From Gnetum montanum (Eukaryota; Streptophyta; Gnetopsida; Gnetales; Gnetaceae): a stretch of DNA of 64,000 bases. Position numbers and translations under genes: made by a program. Position 1 is the stretch's first letter; every line of letters starts with the position of its first letter. Positions 57,700 to 64,000 of the stretch are shown here, piece after piece. The stretch covers positions 91,605-155,604 of the forward strand of contig MNCI01023407.1 in the NCBI GenBank assembly GCA_015680685.1, read 5' to 3'. Below the pieces are notes generated by a model, which did no database searches, was not told the DNA's origin, and was given only the letters and a program-made list of their open reading frames with translations.

Positions 57700-58110
57700 G
57701 TAGCAAGGCTTCTATTTCTGTTTCTTGATGATGGATCTCATTTATTTGCTGAATGCAACTGACTCTATTGACGTTATTTGTTCCTTGATAAAAAGTCACT
57801 TATTTGCCATGCTTAGTGGAGCTAGAATCATGATGTGACTTGTGGAGAAAAAGAAAAAGATTATTAGGTTCTCAATTAAAAGTAAATAATGCAAATAAAG
57901 CAGAATATTAGAGTATCATGCTAAAATCCATGGATGTCAGAAGGTACTATGGAATAAAAAATATGTTAATGTGCACACAATTAGAATATTGATAAAATCC
58001 AAGAACTCTGCTTGACCAAAATTTGATACTCTAGCAAAATAGAAGATGTAGTAACTAAACAAGCTATTTCTCTTTATCCAATAAAATATTGCCCAAAATC
58101 ATTTCAAGTT
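57700..58110 (+). repeat. 3' flank of CML copy 3, homologous to the other flanks
   Basis: Related to 2690-3060 and 51330-51690 (GGATCTCATTTATTTGCTGAA, AAAATCCAAGAACTCTGCTTG). The hairpin core of the first two flanks is altered here. 55718-57699 otherwise holds spacer. Confidence 0.65.
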
Positions 58111-58869
58111 GATACAATTTACAAAATGTTCCAATCTTTGTGAATTCAATGGATAAAAATTAATTCTATGATCCGTTAACTTGTTACCAATCCATGTCAA
58201 GGAAGGGAAGGTCTTTGTAAAATACATGTCACAGCTTCAATTCCAACTAGTTTCAATGAGATAAAAAGAAATGACATACTCAAATATATGTTTGACTTGC
58301 TGGAAAGGTATTGCTGTTACAATTTCAAAAAACTACTACTATATAACTTAAATCTTGAAATTGATTTCCTCTTTGCTAGCTGTTTGGTATGATACTTATG
58401 TAAGCTTGTGATTATATGTCTCAATTTTGAATTTACAATTTAAAGGGAAAAATATCTATGCACAATTTTCAACCTAATTCTATTTCAAAATTTTTAGGCC
58501 TAAATCTACGTCAATTCTTGAAGAAATGAATAAAAAATTCAACAACAATAATGGCTAAAAAAAATGAAATTTTGTTTCACAAAACAAATTAATGCTATGA
58601 ATAAGAAAGTCAATGTTCTGCCCATATTATAGGTAAAGATGGTACTTAATAAAATGCCTATACGAAAAGACATGAATTCTTGAAATACAATGTGTAATAG
58701 TAAAATATATAAATTTTTGTCTTTTCTTAAAACACAAGGTGTAACAATGAAATATATAAACTATTACATAACTCATATCAATGATTTGAGAGTTGTACCA
58801 AGAAGCTATCATCAAACTCAAAGATAGTGAATTAGAAAATAATTTTAAATTTTGAAGCAAAATTAGGGT

Positions 58870-59270
58870 AAAGCAAAGGTGCCCTTTACAATTTCCTCTC
58901 TTTAGTCTCTCCATTGATAAGTTGCAAGAGTGCATGTGCAATGGACAACATAAATAAATTATAAAAATATGTTATCAACGAGTGAACATACTTATTTATG
59001 TAGATGATGTTGCTTTAATATTTAATACTAAAAAGAATATAAGTCTCACATGCTTCAAATTTTGGAAAATTATTGCATTTCTTCTAGATTGCAAGTTGAT
59101 GTAGAGAAAACTAAAATGATGATATGGGACATGAGAAACATAGTATAATCTTAAATTTAGTGATCAAAATGTACATATTGTAAACTCTTTTAGATACTTG
59201 AATCTTCAATATGTAAATAATTCTAGATGGGATAAATGTATAAGTCCACAATGGTAGGAGGAATAAAATT
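58870..59270 (+). pseudogene. LINE reverse transcriptase palm fragment
   Basis: A plus-strand frame gives P-L-Q-F-P-L-F-S-L-S-I-D-K-L-Q-E (usual QGCPLSPTLFxLYIDxL), then LIYVDDVALIFN with the catalytic YVDD (58997-59008), then after a one-base shift VDVEKTKMMIW and NVHIVNSFRYLNLQYV, the thumb block (usually VxSFKYLG). Stops and a frameshift interrupt it. Only about 130 residues of L1-type RT remain. Not contiguous with the LINE at the window start. Confidence 0.82.
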
Positions 59271-59474
59271 GTCTATGTAATTAAAAAAAAATGTAAATCA
59301 TTAGGAATTTGGGTTTGGAAAACAAAGCATTCTATTCTCATTATAGAACTTAATAGTTCCAACATCAATTCCTTTCTTATTCTTATTAAAAAGGTACAAG
59401 TTATTTCGTATATTATTTTTTAATTAAAAATTATTTGTTTTACAATGTCTTAAAAGATCATTAGATTTATTAAA

Positions 59475-59662
59475 CAAATTTGATACATATACGGAAAAAG
59501 GAACATCACTCAAAGTCACAATGCTCATCCCTCCAAGTAAGTCTTAGAACGGTCAATGAATGAGCAAAAGCCTAACCTCAAATTTGATACATATATGGAA
59601 AAAGGAACATCACTCAAAGTCACAATGCTCATCCCTCCAAGTAAGTCTTAGAACGGTCAATG
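59475..59662. repeat. 84-bp direct repeat next to the GT61 fragment
   Basis: Positions 59475-59558 and 59579-59662 differ at one base. The 20-bp spacer (59559-59578) resembles, in reverse, part of the SINE-like repeat at 60302-60320. The second copy abuts the GC-rich GT61 fragment exactly. Confidence 0.88.
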
Positions 59663-59863
59663 TTCCTGTGGCACCTGCCTGGGGGCTCACGGGCCATGAC
59701 CAACGGCCGAGCTGTGGCCCAGATGGCCGCCAAGCTTGGCTTCGACGTCGAGACAGCCACCCCGGATGCCAGGACGCCATTGTCACATCTGCATGCAGTG
59801 CTGCAACGTTGCGAGGTGGCTGTGGGCATGCATGGCGCAGCTTTGACCATGTCCATAGCGTGA
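59663..59863 (+). pseudogene. GT61 glycosyltransferase fragment, GC-rich
   Basis: Plus-strand frame 59660-59863 reads PGGSRAMTNGRAVAQMAAKL, GFDVETATPDARTPL, then VGMHGAALTMSIA and a stop. The block xVGxHGAxLT, preceded by a nucleotide-sugar-binding helix, is the signature of plant GT61 (EOGT-like, xylosyl/arabinosyl-transferase-type) enzymes, which act in the Golgi. Only about 60 residues of a family usually over 400 long are present, without signal anchor or the rest of the fold. Its base composition (about 60% GC) contrasts with the AT-rich surroundings, and its codons end mostly in G or C. A dead, inserted piece of another gene. Confidence 0.75.
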
Positions 59864-60236
59864 TAATTTATTTCATCAGTATTATATTTACGCGTGCTTG
59901 GTCGGATAGAGCATTCAACTTTTAAGTAGTGTTGGTTAGACGTTTTAGAGCTATGATATATTAGTTATCATATGAATCAATCATAATACGTTGGAATCCT
60001 CAAATAATTGTAATATAGGCCCATCCTATCAGAATCAAACCTATGAGTTGGAATTTTGAAATTGACAGTTTTACTACTAGGCAAACGGATGTGAGGCTTC
60101 TAAACATGTGAAATTTGAATGTAAAGAAAATTAAGAGTACATCAAAAAAGAAATATATGAAAAAAAAAAGCTTTCAAATTTTAGGACTTGATTTTTCCTA
60201 AAGGTAAAGGATCATCTCAAAGGGATTTTTATATGG

Positions 60237-60330
60237 AGTGATGCTAAGGTGTTTGTTTTTCAAGTTGGAAGACTTGGATTCAAACTTGGTGAAACCACTC
60301 AAAAAGGTTAGGCTTTCACTCATTCATAGA
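60237..60330 (+). repeat. SINE-like short repeat, copy a
   Basis: GAGTGATGCTAAGGT..AAGTTGGAAGAC..GATTCAAACTTGGTGA..CACTCAAAAAGGTTAGGCTTT. Matches 63538-63634. GGATTCAAACT resembles a pol III B box. No poly(A) or TSD was found. Confidence 0.5.
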
Positions 60331-61444
60331 CAACAAACCATATACTCATACACATCTACTTTGTAGCGGATGGATGGTGGACACAAGTAGGCATTGTATA
60401 CATACATGGGCATATGAAGTGCTCCAACGAGTGCATGGTGAAAAAAATTCTAAAATTCTGAGTATATTTGATAATAGATATGGAATTTGCAAAAGAAGGA
60501 ATCAAACACTCAACATTGCACTTATTATTGCAAATGCGTACCACTATTCTACCCAAGTTGGCCAACACATGAAATATTTTATATATTATTTAAACATGTG
60601 TTAGGGACACACATAAGCACAGTTAAGATGGTCATGGAATGTATATGGATGGATCACATGAACAAACCCATGAACCAATGTGGATCAATTTATGGTTTTT
60701 CATCCATAGATCCTCATAAGACACCACTTGGAAGAATGAGCATTGAGCCTCCATGTGATGAATCATCTCGACCCAAATAGAGCTTATCATTGTCATCTTA
60801 GCCTTGTACCAACAAAATGGGTCAACTATTAGCCAAAATATATGTATATATAATAAATATATACGGGTCCTAAAGACTCAAAGTTTATCCTACTAAGTGA
60901 GGTCTTAAGAGAGCTAATAGATAATAAATATAATTAAATACCTTAATGACACATGGTTAATTATAATTAGGAATACTAAATTAATATAACATACATTATG
61001 TAGCAAGTAAAAGCTCTCATGTGATGGCTTGGGTTCAAGCCTATGCATAACCACTTGAAATAAACTTAAATTTTTAAATAATAATCCTTTGATGACATTG
61101 AACCTTCCAAATAACCACCGTTCAGTAAATCTGAATAGCATAAATCAAAATTAATTTTCCAGTAGCGTTAATACAAGCGGTGATGAAAACTTCCAAACAA
61201 TTGCATTAACGATGAGAGTCCTGTGTATCACCTGATGCTTTGCAAGCTTCCATACGAACAGTAGTAGCACGAATAAACAACATATCATGTTCCTGAATTG
61301 GCAATGATGGATCGGTCACCATATGCAACGATCTGTACTATTCATAGCATAACTGCCGGTGAAAACTGCAACAAAGCTGCAGACTCCTGGAGGCTAACCG
61401 TATGCTCTTCGTAGCATCCCTCTTCCTTTTTCTCTTCCCGAAAC
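60331..61444. other. spacer upstream of the PPR gene
   Basis: No gene recognised. A short (AT)-rich tract at 60840-60860. GGGTTCAAGCC near 61030 is another B-box-like patch of the SINE-like repeat. From about 61370 the base composition rises toward the PPR gene; no clear TATA box. Confidence 0.45.
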
Positions 61445-63318
61445 ATGCGATGGGCAAATCTGAAACTTTATCCTGAGCAATTCATCATCCAGCTTCAGCG
61501 TACTCGCGCTTGCAGGCGACATTCTTCAGTCACCGCCACGCAAAACCAATGCAACTCTGGAGATTACGTAAATCTGCTGAAACAATGCATTCAATCCAAA
61601 AATCTGGCTCACGTAACTCAAATTCATACTCGCATAATCCAGGCCGGATTCGCTCGCTACGACAACCGGCTGCTCAACAACACACTACTCAACATGTACC
61701 TCAAATGCGGAGAATTGGCCAAATCTCGCCTCGTTTTCGACGCAATGCGCGACAAAGATGTCTGCTCATGGACGCTCATGATTTCCGGCTACGCTCGCCA
61801 CTGCCCTGCCCAAGAAGCCCTAGATCTCTTTCACAGAATGCAGCGAACACCAATCAAACCAAATGCTTTCACTTTCTCCGGCGTTATTTCCGCCTGCGCG
61901 AATTTGGGATGCCTGCAACAGGGGATTTTGATCCACGATGAATTGTCCGCAGAGGGTTGGATTCTAGGGTTTCTGTGACGAATGCGCTCATCGATTTGTA
62001 TGGAAAATGTGGAAATTTGGCTAGGGCACGCCAGCTGTTCGACGCAATGCGAAACCCCAATGTGGTGACGTGGACGACTCTGATTGGCGCATACGTGCAT
62101 AACAGGATGGTGGGTTAGGCCCTGAAAACGTTCCAGGCCATGCCGGACCGGGATACCCATTCCTGGAATTCCATGCTTGGTGGGTTTATCAGAGATGGGT
62201 TTGTCACTGATGCTGAAGAGCTTTTTCAGAAAATGCCTCAGACAGATTCGTTTTCATGGAACATAATGGCTGCAGGCTATGCCCAGAACGGATTTGTTGG
62301 TGAAGCTCTGAAGATTTTGGAGGAAATGCCTCTCCGTTATGATGATGTTGTTGGTTCATGGAATGGGGTTATTGCAGGTTTTTCCCAGAGTGGGTTTGAT
62401 GACAGGGCTCTGGATTTGTATGATAAAATGATGATGCTTCAAGGCAGCATTGTTGTTCCTAATTCCAGAACATTCTGCAGTGTTCTTTCGGCTTGTGCCA
62501 ATTTGGGTTTTTTGAAAAAAGGGATTGAGATTCATGCTGAGCTGGTTAGGAGGGGTTTTGGAGGGGATCTGTTTGTGGTGAGTGCTCTGGTGGACATGTA
62601 TGCAAAATGTGGGAGCTTGGGCAGGGCCAAGGAGTTGTTTGATAAGATGGGTAAAAGAGATGTTGTTCTGTGGACCTCCATGATCTCTGGTTATGCCATT
62701 CATGGCTGGGCTCAGGAGTCTCTGAAACTGTTTCAGGACATGATTAATGCTGGGCTGGAACCCAACAGTGTGAGCTTCTTTAGTGTTCTGTCTGCCTGCA
62801 GCCATGCAGGTCTGGTGGAGGAAGGTTTCAAGTACTTCAAACTTATGCAGGGATTCTATGGAATGAGGCCATCCCTTGAACATTACAGGTGCATGGTGGA
62901 TATGCTCTGCAGAGCAGGGCTGCTGTGTGAAGCTTATAGATTTATCAGCAAGATGGCAGTTGATCCCGATTCTACTGTATGGAGTTGCTTGCTTAGTGCC
63001 TGCAGGCTGCACAACAATGTGGAGCTTGGAGAATGTGTTGCACAAAGGATGATTGATTTGGATCCCACTGTTTCTTCTCCGTATGTTCTGTTGTCAACTA
63101 TTTATGCAGGAACAGGGAGGTGGAGGGAGCTTGAAGAGATTAGGAGAATGATGAAGGAAAGGGATGTGAAGAAAACCCCTGGTTGCAGTTGGATTGAAGT
63201 TGACAAGCAGGTTTATACTTTCTTTGGAGGATCCACTTCACAGTCCAAACCAGGTACAAAATGGGATATTGTGAATGATGTTCACTGGGAAGAAAGAGAG
63301 GAGGTGCTGCAAGTTTGA
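61445..63318 (+). pseudogene. PLS-class PPR protein gene (E subgroup) with frameshift and stop
   Basis: Intronless PPR gene. A basic N-terminus (MRWANLKL...RTRACRRHSS) suggests an organellar presequence. Motifs follow in PLS order: LLKQCIQSKNLAHVTQIH, NTLLNMYLKCGELAKSR, SWTLMISGYARH, TFSGVISACANLG, then NALIDLYGKCGNLARAR, TWTTLIGAYVH, SWNSMLGGFIRDG, SWNIMAAGYAQNG, TFCSVLSACANLGFLKKG, SALVDMYAKCGSLGRAK, LWTSMISGYAIHG, and E/E+ motifs (VWSCLLSACRLHNN, YVLLSTIYAGTGRW, PGCSWIEV). It ends without a DYW domain. Such proteins bind organelle RNA, usually for C-to-U editing with a DYW partner. A one-base indel near 61951-61956 makes a stop at 61976-61978, and TAG at 62116-62118 interrupts the second frame; otherwise fully open, so recent loss or draft errors. 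Confidence 0.88.
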
Positions 63319-64000
63319 TGTATTTTAGCTCATTTAAATAAGAAAATTAGCATTGCAAATAGCTCATAGCTATCCGTCCTGCAAATCCCTGTCAGGATGA
63401 CGCAACATGGTACTTCAGAGCCATCTTATCATGCAAAACACTCATCACATGGTTCTTATTGCTCATGGGTCCATGTATTAATTATGGAACTATAGGACAG
63501 ATAGCTGTGTTCTTGCAAATATGGTGGGGCAATGACTTGGAGTGATGGTAAGGTACTAGTTTCTGAAGTTGTAAGACCTTGATAGTCTAGGCACAGTCAC
63601 TTGAAAAGAAGTTAGGTTTTGATTCATCTATGACCCTTCCCAGACCCAATCGAGTGAACATTAAACCTTTCAGTAATGATCTTTTATTTAGCATTGCAAA
63701 TAACAATAACAATAACAACTGTCTAAAGACAACCACCTGTTAAAAGCTTCAACAATTGATTATGGAACAGGATAGGATTTAGGATGGAAAAAGAGGTTGG
63801 TTGAGTGGAATGCACAAATCATAGACCTACACATATTTTTGTAGGATTTTAAAGAAAAAAAATCTTTAATTGAAAAGGCTAGATGAAGGACAATATAGAG
63901 TGCGGATACCTTAGTAGAGAGAAACAAAGATTCTGCCTTTTATACATGCATATCAATGGTTTATTGATACAGACCATGGAAAAGGATGCACCAGGAAGGA
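63319..64000. other. spacer after the PPR gene, with SINE-like copy b
   Basis: 63538-63634 is the second copy of the SINE-like repeat (GAGTGATGGTAAGGT.., AGTCACTTGAAAAG, AGTTAGGTTTTGATTCAT). A short (AACAAT)n tract at 63700-63720. Nothing else recognised up to the window end. Confidence 0.5.

Noticed and set aside
59888-59940. tRNA-like D arm and anticodon-like loop (GGTCGGATAGAGC, CTTTTAA)
   Set aside because: The anticodon stem does not pair and no T arm or acceptor stem follows; at most a tRNA-derived scrap.

Overview
The window is nuclear DNA from a seed plant with a large, retrotransposon-rich genome. Intronless calmodulin-like (CML) genes, a PLS-class pentatricopeptide (PPR) gene, Athila/Tat-type Ty3/gypsy elements, Ty1/copia and L1-type LINE remnants all point to a plant. 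The AT-rich spacers and deep nesting suggest a gymnosperm, but that is a guess. Very little is intact coding DNA: three CML genes (1373-1885, 49842-50357, 55190-55717) and one PPR gene carrying two lesions (61445-63318).

The three CML genes are tandem duplicates in the same orientation. They share core promoter, 5' UTR, coding sequence and part of the 3' flank. CML copies 1 and 2 are separated by one block of nested retroelements (3183-48033); without it they would lie about 3.6 kb apart, similar to the 5.3 kb between copies 2 and 3.

The nested block reads as follows. Host: a decayed Ty1/copia element X on the minus strand (3' LTR 3183-3835; 5' LTR remnant 47542-48033; PBS 47528-47539). X was hit by (i) a fragment of an MCTP (multiple C2 domain) gene at 4848-6329, flanked by an imperfect 31-bp duplication of X's reverse transcriptase; (ii) Athila-like element A on the plus strand (6992-28603, TSD CTACC), itself interrupted by a Tat-like non-autonomous element C (12371-20773, TSD CTAGA); and (iii) Athila-like element B on the minus strand (28826-46484, TSD CTTAT), itself interrupted by Athila-like element D on the plus strand (35451-42083, TSD TTAAG). 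All four TSDs are exact, so the insertion order is X, then A and B, then C and D. A, B and D share gag-pol and R-U5 but have three unrelated U3 regions. B's 3' LTR is extended by an inverted LTR copy, giving a 1.7-kb palindrome.

Right of CML copy 3 lie a LINE reverse transcriptase fragment (58870-59270), a GC-rich scrap of a GT61 glycosyltransferase next to an 84-bp direct repeat (59475-59863), SINE-like scraps and the PPR gene. The left edge holds the 3' end of another LINE (zinc-binding reverse-transcriptase domain, 42-539).

The assembly is a draft: a 166-N gap (41797-41962) and four single Ns (30369, 39136, 56197, 56830) sit at places where sequence is missing or short segments are doubled. 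Conclusions that touch these points are flagged.
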